Assembly (NCBI RefSeq): GCF_000764305.2
Contig: NW_025931949.1
Coordinates: 682,001 to 746,000, forward strand
Direction of reading: 5' to 3'
Length of the DNA stretch: 64,000 nucleotides
Origin: Hyalella azteca
Lineage: Eukaryota > Arthropoda > Malacostraca > Amphipoda > Hyalellidae
Shown: piece after piece, positions 12,395 through 23,799 of the stretch
Numbering within the stretch: the first letter of the stretch is position 1
Layout of the letters: each line of letters starts with the position of its first letter
Program-made: the position numbers and the translations under genes
Notes under the pieces: generated by a model
The model's database searches: none
The model's input: only the letters and a program-made list of their open reading frames with translations
Told to the model about the DNA's origin: nothing

Positions 12395-13697
12395 CTGTAG
12401 AAACATGAAGGATTAAAGGGTAGTTCACAACAATTGAATTATTAAGTATAGTAATTAGTACAGTACAGTATAGTCTCTGACGCTTGTTATGAAGAGGGAA
12501 CTACAGTTACTTGATAATTATATAAAACCTCGTTAAGGCTCTCGCACGTTTTTTACTTACAAATTTGAATCCCATTAGTATGTGACTGAGTAATTACTTC
12601 TCTTCTGAAAGCAGCATATCTTAATTTCTCTCAAACATTCATACGAGATTCTTGTGTGAACCTGTTTTTTTAGTCACCTTTCATGATCAAAGAAGACGGG
12701 AAATAAATTTGTAATGTTGGCCTCTTATGTATGTACAGTACTAACGTTGATAGGAAACTGTACCTTGCAACCTTTGTGGACATCGCTCGTCTCAGAGTTT
12801 AATAAGGACAATAGCGTCTCGCGTAGAGTATGATGGCTTTTAGGGTATTATATATCTATAATTTTCGCTAAACGATGATGCTCGTGTTTAAAATAACAAA
12901 AGGAAACCGTTGTATCAGCATTTTATCGTAATGAATACATTCGTAGAATTTGATTTTAAACAATTTTCATAACGGTTACAATATTAGAATTTAGCGTTTC
13001 TGTTCATTTTTGAAAAATTTATTTTATTTATATATGGCTAAATGTTATAAAAGATTTGTTACACTAATTAATGAGGCTCTGCTCAAGCTTGATTCGAAGC
13101 TCATTATTAATTGTTGACTCACTGGACTAAAATTCCAAACCAAAGTTTTAATTCATAGTTCTAGAGTCAGTCGTGCATTTTAGAAAAAAACCTTAACACT
13201 AGCGTTAGGTGTTAAAATATTGCTCGAATCAAAGCTCTCTTTTTGAAATTATTCAATGTTGTGAGCGCAGGTTATCAGATACAAAATTATACATAGAATA
13301 TTGTTTAATTGAATGTTCAATGAAATATTACGTTATTTAAACCATGTTCTTGATTATGCCAATATATCAATCGATAACAGGCGTATTTCACCATTGCTGG
13401 TATGCGATCGATGCATTTATTGTTACCATGGCTGTGCGAATATTGGAAGTTGTAGCGTATCTCTGTCTTGAGCACAAGAAAAAACTCCTTTTAGCGCATG
13501 CAAATACAGCTTCTGACGCATGCCGACGTCAAAGACGGCATTGCGACACTTTGCCTGAAACACGGTACGATTATGCGAGGCACAGAAACGTCCTGAAATT
13601 ATTCAATGTATTCAATTCAATTATTTAATGTATTCAATTCAATCGAATTTTCTTTAGGTATCTATCTAAGATTCCTAAAGAAAATAAGGTGAACATG
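12395..13697. other. Non-coding stretch
   Basis: No exon with credible splice sites. An open frame of 94 codons at 13344-13628 (plus) has no domain or splice support. A short TTCAATGTATTCAATTCAA-like duplication lies at about 13600-13645. Confidence 0.5.
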
Positions 13698-14054
13698 TTA
13701 AATCTTCAGGACGACTTCGATCCATTTGATCGATATAATATTAGCTTGATTCATTTTTTTATCGTTGCGCATGTCATCAAATCTGGATTTAAATTCAGCC
13801 CAATTTGGGTTTAATTTTTTTTCACTTAATTCTATTCCAGGCTCACCAGTGAATATAGGGGGAAAATTTACATTTTCAGTCGTGCCTCTCCGGAAGAGGC
13901 ACACAGGCCACCTGTTCCGTTTTAACCTTCGCGTGCTGCTGCCAGCGTTAGACCGAAAGCGCGATTTCCGACTTGGTATTTTTTCACGCTTTTTTGCCTG
14001 ACGAGGCTTCAGTACACCTTTCTGTGTTGGCTCCGTGGGACGTGTCGCTCTCAT
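13698..14054 (-). CDS. 118-codon ORF, possible piggyBac-like N-terminal relic
   Basis: The ORF opens with an ATG in good context (A at -3) directly after an in-frame TAA. The first 50 residues are very basic (KKREKIPSRKSRFRSN), and around residue 68 it reads IFTGEPGIELSE. A short FTG-x-PGI motif near the N-terminal end of the folded part is typical of piggyBac-family transposases, usually followed by an acidic and aromatic stretch. Here NPNWAEFKSRFDDMRND follows, only loosely similar. No catalytic Asp region exists downstream, so if the link is real this is a fragment. The alternatives are a first exon of a host gene or a chance ORF. An 8-bp hairpin (GTGCCTCT/AGAGGCAC) lies inside. Confidence 0.25.
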   Translation of the reverse strand: MRATRPTEPTQKGVLKPRQAKKREKIPSRKSRFRSNAGSSTRRLKRNRWPVCLFRRGTTENVNFPPIFTGEPGIELSEKKLNPNWAEFKSRFDDMRNDKKMNQANIISIKWIEVVLKI

Positions 14055-14371
14055 TTATAAATGAAACGAAATATATTTTCTCGGAAATTTTTAGAGGAGA
14101 AAAGCTTGAACCTATGGAATCATTTTTGCGATAATTAAAAAAAATTCATTGTATGAGAAATTTCAAATTCTGAATTTATTGAATAGTTCCCTTATTTTAC
14201 ATTTGAACTTTGTAAGTTTGACCATTCCTGCCAAATTCAGTACACTTGCCAATTTATGTTCCTCGGGCCCAAATGCGCCATCGTTTTTTTTTTCCCTGAC
14301 AGTAGCTAAGAAACGTGCTAATTTCTTGTTCCGTGAAACGCACATTAAATAAAATAGGTACTTCTTACCTT

Positions 14372-14752
14372 AGTATGCATCTCGCTTCATAATATGCTCA
14401 TCACATCGTAATATGCTCATCACATCGTAATATGCTCATCAGATCGTAATATGCTCCTCACATCGTAATATGCTCCTCACGTCGTAATATGCTCCTCACG
14501 TCGTAATATGCTCCTCACATCGTAATATGCTCCTCACGTCGTAATATACTCCTCGCATCGTAATATGCTCCTCACATCGTAATATGCTCATCACATCGTA
14601 ATATGCTCCTCACATCGTAATATGCTCCTCACATCGTAATATGCTCATCACATCGTAATATGCTCATCACATCGTAATATGCTCATCACATCGTAATATG
14701 CTCCTCACATCGTAATATGCTCCACGCATCGTAATATGCACCTCACTCCGTA
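14372..14752. repeat. Minisatellite, 19-bp unit, about 20 copies
   Basis: About 20 head-to-tail copies of a 19-bp unit, ATCGTAATATGCTC(C/A)TCAC. The main variable site is CTCATCAC versus CTCCTCAC, with occasional ACG/ACA changes. Copies with the A variant group at both ends and in the middle, as expected from unequal exchange. Because 19 is not a multiple of 3 and the minus strand contains ATGTGA, no long frame crosses the array. A minus-strand donor-like CTAAG/GTAAGA lies just to the left at about 14366. Confidence 0.9.
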
Positions 14753-14782
14753 GTTCCCAGAACCGGAATTCACAAACCTTAC

Positions 14783-14996
14783 AATTCCGCCCTGTGCTGC
14801 ATAACCACAGAAACTTTGGCCGCAGTTGCGCTTCTCTTTGTCCGATATGAGCACAACTTCGCGCCTGGTCCTGGAGGGCCTTCGTATCGCACAACGCGAG
14901 GGTCCTGAGATATTCTTACAATAACTTGAGCACCGATGCTGATTACTTGCGATTCAGTGCGAGGCATGCATGTATGATCATTGTTCGAAGTCAGGA
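14783..14996 (-). CDS. Weak candidate exon, minus strand
   Basis: About 70 codons are open on the minus strand, ending at a good GTAAGG donor. The peptide includes VISIGAQVIVRISQDP and YEGPPGPGAKL, and the region is GC-richer than its flanks. The acceptor side is poor: GATACAAG has little pyrimidine tract. The plus strand of the same patch is also partly open. It could be the exon preceding the minisatellite or a chance ORF. Confidence 0.2.
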
Positions 14997-15283
14997 CTTG
15001 TATCACATGTTGTTGAAAATTCTAAACAAATGTAATCACGCTGGGCAATTTAATAGGACTATAAAATATAATACAAGTTTAATAAGTACCTGTAATTTTT
15101 TATGCAAATAAAATTTTTTTGTGAAAATTTTTTAACTCTTGATTTTCTTAGTACGATCTCAAATCTTAGAATGATTTCCATTTGTTTTACAATTATTAAT
15201 TGCCAAAAAAGTGTAAAAAAATCATACAGAATTGTATCTTGATGACTTTTTTGATGCTCACAAACACCACAGAACTTCTATAC

Positions 15284-15441
15284 CTGGACGTCTTCAAGGT
15301 ATTTCGCATCCAGGTAAAATCGTCACCTGAAACCAAACCTTGCATTAAAGATTTGGGACTCGGTTTCAACTTCAGATTTCTAGCGATAGAATGATTCGTC
15401 TCAGCCGTAGAAACCTTTGCCATTGTTCTTCTCTTAGACAT
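15284..15441 (-). CDS. Candidate 5' coding exon, minus strand
   Basis: An ATG with A at -3 opens 52 codons, beginning MSKRRTMAKVSTAETNHS, basic and Ser/Thr/Lys-rich, and ending at a strong TCCAG/GTATAG donor with two bases left over. No good acceptor lies just upstream, so a first coding exon is the simplest reading. A second GT donor-like site (TTTCAG/GTGACG) falls inside. The product is unknown. Support is limited to start context, donor and open length. Confidence 0.3.
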
Positions 15442-17996
15442 TTTCCGTTCCAGTAAAGCCAACTCAACTTCCAATTAAATTCCGGCGCCAACTTGAATTG
15501 TACCATCTGATATTTAATCCGAATTTATTGTATAATGTTGTGCAGGTAATTAATTTGTTAGGTTTTGCAGTTAAATTCTATGATCAAGATGGCTTCGGTG
15601 CTCATGTTCCTAAAGAATCCTATAATAACTCCTATACAATAAATAAGTGCCAAATACATCGTTGCCATCGAATGTCACGCGAAAGAAAAGGGAGAGAAAG
15701 TACTTTCTTCTTGACACCGCTTATCCCAGCCTCGTGTAGGCGACGCTTTTTTCTATTTCCTGCGAACCAAATATTTTTTTAAACCAAATGTGTTTTCTGT
15801 CCCTGCTGACTCTCCCCTGAGTGTTTTTCATGCCTAAGCTTCACGCCTTTACCTGACAAAAAATTACTTGGTTGTACAAATTTGTCTTTCCACGTGTCTT
15901 TGAAAAAAAGCTTTTATGGGATAGCAAAAACGTCGCCGGAAAAGTTCTGTGTTCGTCATTTCGTGCCTAGAAGTTGAGCGAGACAGACGCGAATTTTGAT
16001 GTTGGCTCATTGAATGTGGCTTGTCGGGTGTTTAATTCATGAAATGATATAAAATTTATTAAATTGTCATCGGTGATGCAGTCAACCTGACCGTGTCTGA
16101 ACCATTCCACTGATCGCGAATTTTTATGCATTCATTCCTGCGTGCCCGAGGCTCACTATCAAAATTTTTCGTAAGAGGTTGGTGGTTCTGAGATATGCCT
16201 AAAATTGTTGAGAACGCAGCTCGACATGATGTTTGTGTAATACCATAATTAGTAATTTTAAGGAAATACTTTAAGAAGAAAAGAAATAGTTAAGTCGTAT
16301 TCGCAGATCGTTCTGTATCTGTAATGATGGCATTACTCCTAAACGGATGGTTGGCAGCACAAAGAAGTTATCTTGTGTCAAATCATTGCTTTGATAAGAA
16401 AAGAAAATTCTAAATATTCTCGTACGATGTTTAATAGGAGACGAGATGAGAGTGTTGTTTAGAATGTTATCTTCAAAATTTACTTAAATTATTAAATTGT
16501 CCTGTATGAAACAATCATGAACATCGATGCAAAGAGACAGCAATTTAATGTACAATTCAGTTAGATGCAATAATTGTTCTTTACACATTAATAACTATTA
16601 AAATCTCATAAAATTCCATCAAGCTAGAGATAAAGCTAATTTCTTTAAGTGTATGTGCATTTTCCGTAGATTTTTAGTTGGCCCAGTAACTTTTGTTCAT
16701 TGTTAAAATCCGGCGTCGGGCGTGGCTCGGATTTGACCAAGTGCGTTTATTAGTTGGTCAGTGTTTTCGTTTGATGAAAATTATTTCCGTTTTACTTGCT
16801 CTTAATTTCATAACATTGGAAAAAGCGTCTCGGAGTTGTACTGTATTTTCAAAGAATCTTCCCCTGTTTTTTTCTGAGATTCAGTAGCTTGCGCGTGCAC
16901 AAGCTAGCGTGCTTTTGTTGGTAAACATGCGAGCGATAAAGTACCAAGTAGGGATTATATGTGAAATTTTGGCTCTTCATCCCGATCCTTTAACAAATTT
17001 TAGACACATACAATAGACTTTACTTATGAGAAACACTTTCATTGCGATGCTTTGTTTACATGAACACGTGTGTATCCGCTTATAAATTTTCTATGGTCCA
17101 GTCGTATAAATCAACGCTTGGCAACAAGAATGGCGGGAAAGACGCACCCTAGGCTTGTCAATCAATAGCGTTGGCATGGAAACAAAGGCAACACAAGACC
17201 GAGGACTACATTTTCCACAATGCATGCTCTCAATTTTCTCTCACTCGCACTGAATGCGATTGTCAACTTTCTTTCAAAAATATTTGTTTATAACTTGTTT
17301 TTGAGAATCAAATTTTTTTAAATGAATGAAAGGAATAATTTATTCATATAGTTTAATTTTTCTTTCATTTTCATAAAAATTGTTTCATATTTTGCGATAG
17401 AACTCATTCCTATATAATTTTTGTAACCGGTTCACAATGATGGTGCCAAATATAATTTTTTTTAATATCAAGTGCTAGAGGCATGAGTTCTATTTGCTTA
17501 CTTATGTGAAAAATAGTCTTCGTAAGTTCGTATTATTATTTGTAAGCAATTTTCTTACATTTGTAAATCAATAATTTCAGTCACGACTCCAAGAATTTTA
17601 AATAATTTCCTATTCAAAAGTTAGAATTTGTTCAAGTGTTGAAAATTATTGTGATACTAGCCGAAGGTATCTCTCTCATTCTCCGCCCAAGGGATCTCTC
17701 TCAATCTTCAATAATGCAGAGGCAAAAGACTTCGTTGGCTATAATCTTCCGTAACCCATGTTATTTCGGAAGGATCCCAAGGACCACGAGGTGTCGGTTT
17801 CTGGATTTTATTCTGATACAAACGAACCGAGGTGAAATCCCCTCTTCCAAACAGACAACATCAAAATTCTGCCTAATCCTAAATTTTATTCGACTTATTC
17901 CCGCAACGCTCCAACAGATCACACTTCTCTCTTAAATTTTACTCTAAATCTCAACTTTATTCAAGCCCAGCAGAAGTCTATCTTAGGAACTATGGT
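15442..17996. other. Non-coding stretch
   Basis: No exon supported. A frame of about 99 codons at 17636-17935 lacks splice signals or recognisable motifs, and its length is expected by chance in this much DNA. Confidence 0.5.
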
Positions 17997-18210
17997 ATGC
18001 GTTTGAGGTCCGAATGTGAAGGCGCAGATATTGCTTTCGTAGGAGCCCGGCGCACACCTTTAGTTCGCGTCCCCAAATACCTCGGCCGGGACACACCTTG
18101 CAGCGCGACGTATGGCGGGATTTGTCCCGAATGTCCCGCCTCTATCGGAGCCGAGACAAGGATGGATTTATTATGCGTGGCATGGCAGGCAGGAACCGTT
18201 GTTTACATCA
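17997..18210 (+). CDS. GC-rich candidate first exon or CpG-rich promoter patch
   Basis: A strikingly GC- and CpG-rich island in AT-rich DNA contains an ATG with G at -3 and 71 open codons up to a TACATCAG/GTAGAG donor (phase 2). The predicted peptide has many Arg, Gly and Cys, including GGICPECPAS, but no known domain. An imperfect inverted repeat (GGCGGGA...TCCCGCC) lies within. It may be a 5' untranslated exon or a promoter rather than coding. Confidence 0.25.
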
Positions 18211-18985
18211 GGTAGAGTTTTGCTTGTAGTTAACCAATTCGCTTGTTTTTTTTTTTGCTGTCAAAATTAATTTTCAATTTCAAGAACTTGTAGTACGAAT
18301 ATTGCGTATTATATTATATTGAAATACGAAAATATAATATATAAATATTGCGTATTGTGCCGATTGGTGTATTTTTTAATATAAATCGAATTGATGTTTC
18401 TTATTTGGCTTGACTTTCTTTCGGATAAAACCGATAATGGAATCTAATCACGAGTAAAAAATTATTAATGAAGTTTTAATTCCTACTCAATTCCGTATTT
18501 TATCTATTTCTTTGTTTTTTCGTTTATGGCTCGTGTCAGCTCCCAAAGTTGAAATCTCTTTAATCTCTTAGCCCTCTCTAGTCCCCTTCCTTGCGAGGGC
18601 TGACGCCTCTTTGGTAGCTCCCTCTTCAACCATTATCATATTTCTTCACGCTGTGTTTAGGCAACCACACTTTGGGCTTAACACTTAGTGTCTGGAACCC
18701 CCCTGAAAATGAAAGCTAAAGTCTTGTGTGGACCGGGTTGTGCTGGGATATTGTTTTGCAATAAGCTCGCAAATGGTCGGCGATGGAAATGTTTGGAGCA
18801 CTTGGATGATGGGCGATTCGGGCGCAAGGATATTCTCTGGCAGTGAAAAAGATCGGCTTCATTTGATCTTGAAGCTTCCATCGAATTTTCTAGGTGGCCA
18901 CACCTAGGCGATTGAAATGGTTACCTTGCGATACCGCATGACGATTTAGTGTGACGATAAAGAAGAATCCAACTTTTAACATTAC

Positions 18986-19175
18986 CTGTGCCTTTTGTTA
19001 AATTTTGCCTTTTGTATGCTTACATTGCAGGTAAAACATAGTTTTTTAGTTGAAAAATAAGACGCAATGGAAATATTTTGATCCAAAAGATAACTGGACA
19101 TTTCTGTCGCTCCCTTTCGCATTGTATCAATAGCAAAAGTAAATTGGAGTAATTGAAGAAAAAAATAGTTGTCCT
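18986..19175 (-). CDS. Candidate internal coding exon, minus strand
   Basis: On the minus strand an acceptor with a clear pyrimidine tract (CATTTTGCCTTCACTTAG) and a strong CACAG/GTAATG donor enclose 190 bases open in one frame, with two bases at entry and two at exit. The 62-residue peptide starts with an aromatic, hydrophobic segment (NYFFLQLLQFTFAI) and ends with a basic stretch (KAKFNKRHR). No family was recognised. Its exit phase does not match the entry of the 12163-12394 exon, so at least one exon would have to lie between them if they share a gene. Confidence 0.35.
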
Positions 19176-21636
19176 CTAAGTGAAGGCAAAATGGCTTTAC
19201 GTTCACATTTCATCTTGTTTGGCGTGATGCAAAGCACTTTTGCGCTGCTAACAACCAATTCGAGACTCCCTAAAAGACGGCAAACAGGGTTGTTGTTACT
19301 TAGAGCTCTCCTCAACGTCCTAAAATGCGTCGTCAGGGCACAAGAGCCAATGTCGACGCTGACGTTAAGACTTTACGTGTTTTAATGTTGTATAAAGCAC
19401 ATCTGGCGCTAATTAAAAATCATTTGAATTTGCAATTTCCAGAAATATTGGCCATTCAAAAAATTAACGTCTATTGCAAACATATGAGATAAAACAACTA
19501 TTTCTTCCTGCTGGTCACATTTAGTTTCGGAACATATATTTTACACCAGTTGATACAACTCGCGACATAAAATTGTTCGCTATGCATAGAATTCTTATTG
19601 GACTCCTGAATATATTGACGGTTTCTATAGTATCAGAAAGGCCTGAACCGGCCATAGCCACAACACTGGGCAAGGTTGCCGTTGCATTCATCAGCTTACT
19701 TTTACTACGTAGTTCGAAACACTGGCTAACAGAGATTGTTCCTTTATAGGGGCTCGACTCTCTAGTCACAATATTACTCTGTAAATTTATTGAATGTATG
19801 AAAAGTTGCCATTGTGGTGCATGTATAGACATTGTAGACATTCTGTCCTTCAGTTTTCGTGGCTTTTCTTATTTCCTCGTTAAAACCTTATAGCTCGAGC
19901 AGCGCTCGCGTGCTCTTCTCCATAAGGCGTTAACGCACAGCAGGGAAGGCGACCTAGACTGATACGAGCCATTCAATTTCCATGCTCCCTACGGTTATTT
20001 AGGAGTAGACGAAGATTCCAAAAGCAATCAGAATTCACTCAATGTCCCAATCAATTAAATTGTACGTACTCGTAACATTGCGTTCAGCAGCATTAATAGA
20101 AAATAAACCTTATTGTGTGCGATTTCCAGATCGCTCGCTGATCGGAAAAGTATAGTGATAAATAAGTACGCAATTCGTTATGAACATTCAATGTCTTCCT
20201 TCGATTACGCAGTATTAAGAGGCCTAAACGATTATTTCTCTTAAATTCCGCATTGTTTTCGAATGAAATCTAATGCCTTGAAGTAGCCGTGTGACTCACC
20301 GTTGGACATGTGGTATTCCGAGGCGGTGAATTATTCCGATCAATTCAAGATGCTAATTGAGGAATCTTTTATTGAGAAATTCAGCCATGGCTAACCGTAT
20401 CCTATTCATACTTTGCGAGATATTCATAATTACTTCAGCTCAAAGCTGTTGCTTCTGCGCGTCGTCATCAATCTTTGTTCCCTCACTTGTTAAACGGCAG
20501 GGCAGGTTTTTTTTATTACTGCGGCACAGCAATTAGCAGCCATTAGCAGCCCCATGGGTCCCTAAATACATGTAATTTTTCCGCTCTATGAGGCTCTTTT
20601 GCATGCGAGACCACAACATCAGCCCTGCATCCTAATGCGAAATTTCATTCAATCGACAGCATGAACGTTTTAATTCATGTTCAGTCTAATTTAATAGTCA
20701 ATGTCATTACAAATATTTAGCTCACACTTTGATAGCCAATTAAACGAGACTTGTAGTCGATGAAATAGGAAAGACATTTAAATGATAGAAAATGAACCAG
20801 ATTCTTGGCGATCGAAAAATTTCCCACTCTGTTTTTTTTTGTGCACAATATGAAAATAAATTCTGATTCAGGTTGCGACCTTCATGAATCAATATCGAAC
20901 GATAAATATTCGTGGCGGCTTAAGCAATAAGAACGTTTAAGATAGATACTAATTTTTCTTTCTGTTGCGATCGGAAGATTAACAAAAGCGTAGCCAACAC
21001 GCAGCGATCGTTGCCGACAGACACAATTTGAACAATGATCCTGTCGTAAATATTGCGGGTTTGCAATATTCCAGCAGGTTCGGTAGAACGCTGATCTTTA
21101 CGGTTAAGCCAATATTCGTTCATATTTCACTGCACGAGTACAAGTTCTCCTTTCAAAGAATCTTCTACGGACAGCCCCACATGCCATAATGTTCCCAGAA
21201 GTGTCTCTCCTTTGTTACTTCCCTCCGACTTGTGCGTGGCTAAGATTGTAGCTCGATAACGTGATATAGAAGCCTTAACATAATGAGTAAATTTTCTTCA
21301 AATATGAGGATCTTGCGAAGTTACCATCAGAGTCGATCATCCCATCATTCTCGTGTATGAATGTTCTTCGTATTTGTTATTTATGTGAATGTACTGTATG
21401 TCTATGTATATATGTGCTAACGTGTATGCGTGTTCTGTGATTTTTGTGTTTATGTTCATGTATGTCTGTGTGTTTCTGTGTTCACCCTAGTGAATATCTG
21501 TTATAGATGTTATGATATTTGTTTAAAGTTTCCCATTAACTTAATAAAGTTTCCCGTTTGTCAAGTTAATAATATAAAATCACCATTCATTTGATTCTGA
21601 TGATTTTTTATTTCACGGGCTAAATTTTTATTGCAG
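19176..21636. other. Non-coding stretch left of the main gene's first exon
   Basis: No gene supported. A 106-codon minus-strand frame at 19521-19841 is within chance expectation. A low-complexity (T)GTRTGT-like tract covers about 21350-21485, and the right end is pyrimidine-rich, ending in TTTTTATTGCAG at 21636, a good acceptor. Confidence 0.5.
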
Positions 21637-21806
21637 GCCATTTTTTCTTTCTGTTTTTATTTTTTTTGGGTTCTGTGACACCATGAGTGCTGAGTCTTAG
21701 TGCGCGAGTTCCTATACGATGAGACCACTGCGAGAGAAAAGAAAATGAGGTGAAATTATTTACAAGCTTACAGTAAAAGAGAAGGTGGCAAAAGCAAGAC
21801 CTGCAA
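21637..21806 (+). promoter_or_regulatory. Probable 5' UTR with three short upstream ORFs
   Basis: If the acceptor TTTTTATTGCAG at 21636 is used, the leader of the large exon carries three uORFs before the main ATG. They are 21683-21700 (MSAES, in the strong context CACCATGA), 21719-21748 (MRPLREKRK) and 21745-21753 (MR, overlapping the stop of the second). An in-frame TAA at 21774 isolates the main start. Such a leader would be expected to lower translation of the main frame. Whether the exon starts here or at a promoter in this region is not settled. Confidence 0.4.
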
Positions 21807-23799
21807 ATGGAGAAATCTGGCGAAGCAAAGGGCCCGAATGCTGGTCTTCAACCTGGACCGAGGCAGATGGGGCGCTGGAATCCAGACCAGTGGCAGCCTG
21901 CCCAGGGCACCGGCCCCAGCACCTTCCTGGGCAGCTATCAGCGGGCACGGATCGAGGGTCGCCGAGGACGCACTTACTGGGAATGGAAGGCCGCCGAAAT
22001 GTTGAAGGCAGCATCAGGAGAAGAAGGAGACGACGAGAGGACGAGTCTGGAAAGCGGATCTTTGACTGAAAGACAAGGCACGCAAGACCAGAAGACGCTG
22101 ATGACTGCTACAACGCAGACTGAAGATACAGGAAAACATTTTCTACCTCACGTTGGTGAGAGGAATATTCATCATGCCAGGGAGGGTCGTAAAGAGGCTG
22201 CAGATTCAGTGGCCAGAGATGCAGCATCGAGGGGGGCGAGCGACGCGGCAAACGAGGGTGGCCTTTACTCCGGTGGTCCCGCCAGTCAAGATCGAACCGT
22301 TGCTGCAGCTGGAGGGGTGCGCGTGCTGCCGCCGTTCGCTCCACCGCAGTCATATAATGAACTTAGTCTGAGGCTTCCGCTTCGACCATTAGTTCATGAA
22401 CAGAATCAAGTAGCTGAGCAACAATTATACTTGCAGTCGAGTGTCTGTGATGCCAGTGTAGGTGGTGGTCAGCGCATTGCCAAGGTCAAAGTTACGTCTT
22501 ACGTTCAGCCTAAATACAATACTCCGCCGACCTCAGTGTTGCCGTCTGCGCCAACGAAGGATGAAATTTACAATGAACCTTTGAATTCTCGCGATCTTAG
22601 ATCTCAGCCCATAGGCGAGGAATCAGAGACGCCATATGATTTAAAAGAGCCTCCTGCTTGGACTCGTCAAGATTCTTCTTCTCCTAGTCTTTCCGGTATC
22701 TTAAAACGACCTTCGAAACAGAAAAGTGAAGAGGGGAAACCTCAGAGTTCTCCAAAAATAAAATTTAAAAACGAAGTGGAGGAAAATGATAGCAGGGAAA
22801 AATTTGATTTAGGGGAAAAGCCGCCCATACCAGGGAAAAGTAGCACAAGTAGTTCATCTAATGCGTCTCCAAACGTTTCTAACTTGAATCAGCATCAGTT
22901 AACAGAACACGTATTCAGTAAAAGTCGTGACACCAAAACCAGTCCGTTCTCTGGCCAGGGAGTCTTCAGAAATCAGAGTTCGTTTGGAGCTCCTTCACAG
23001 CATACCAGCTTCCCGAGAACGTCAAGTGACGCCGTCGTACGTCGCCCAAAGGACAGTACACGTTCCCGACGCGGTGTTGAACGAGAAAGCGGAGCACTTG
23101 TTTGGGTTTGCCAGCCAGGCGGAGGGGCAAAGCTCGACTGGGTACCGACACCAAACCTGTCAACTTTAAGGAGCCAGGCTCAAACGCCAGGTGCTCTCAT
23201 TACGCGCCAGGGTAGCTACGTAGATAGGGGCATCCGCCCCCCAGACGAAGGGGGCGGTAGACATAGCATTGAGCGCATGCAGTCGTCAAGAATATCAGGC
23301 AGCGTGGCGTCCGGACCTGCGACCACATGTTCCCCACCTATCCTCAAACACACCCAAAGTGGCGAGTCAAAAAACGTGCATAGATCTGCCCCAGGCAATG
23401 CCAGACCTGAGGGCAGATCTAAATCTGGCGAGGCCGATGACTGCGTTGTTGCCGTTCCAGGCAAGGCGTCTGGACAGATAGTGAGAATAAGAGTGAGGCC
23501 GGAGGTTCACGCTTACTTGGCGGGACTTCCTGTGACGTCTTCGCCTGACTTGGGCGAGAGACGTGACAGCGTCCGTAGTCTTCACAGTACTCACAGCAGC
23601 TCGGCCTCGGCCCTAACTGGCTGTTCGGAAAGTGGAGGAGAAGGATCTGCAGGATACCATGAGCAGGAATACGCTGCCGTCGTCGACGAGTACACGCTCC
23701 TGCAGAAGGCGGTCGTAGACCACGATCCTGAGGCCCTGAGGCTACTTTCGGCCGCAGAAGCAGCATTGGATCCTGGTCACAGAGTCATCATTGCTGCAG
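21807..23799 (+). CDS. Large 5' coding exon, disordered Ser/Pro/Arg-rich protein, unknown gene
   Basis: An uninterrupted frame of 664 codons plus one base ends at CTGCAG/GTCAGT, a good donor, leaving phase 1. The start ATG has G at +4 and follows an in-frame TAA at 21774. Codon use is GC-richer than the surroundings. The protein is mostly low-complexity: charged and Gly/Arg-rich at 1-90, Pro-rich near 172-195, SGILKRPSK near 295, a Ser run near 345, a compact LVWVCQ...LDWVPTP segment near 429-450, a second ILK motif near 511, QIVRIRVRPEVHAYL near 556-570, and a probable helix at 621-655 (YAAVVDEYTLLQKAV...). No catalytic domain or membrane segment is seen. Reading through the donor adds about 30 residues, ending in a hydrophobic CLIFYSFVIFLTL, as would happen with a retained intron. 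The family is not recognised. It is most likely the N-terminal part of a long scaffold, signalling or channel-type protein whose domains lie beyond the window. Confidence 0.85.

Noticed and set aside
13344..13628. 94-codon plus-strand ORF
   Set aside because: No domain, no splice support, ordinary chance length in this much DNA.
15535..15550. GTGCAG/GTAATT and ATTGCAG/GTAAAAC (19037) as ratchet sites
   Set aside because: The pyrimidine tracts are weak and the sites lie outside the long intron inferred for the main gene.
19521..19841. 106-codon minus-strand ORF
   Set aside because: A few frames of this length are expected by chance here. No motif or splice site supports it.
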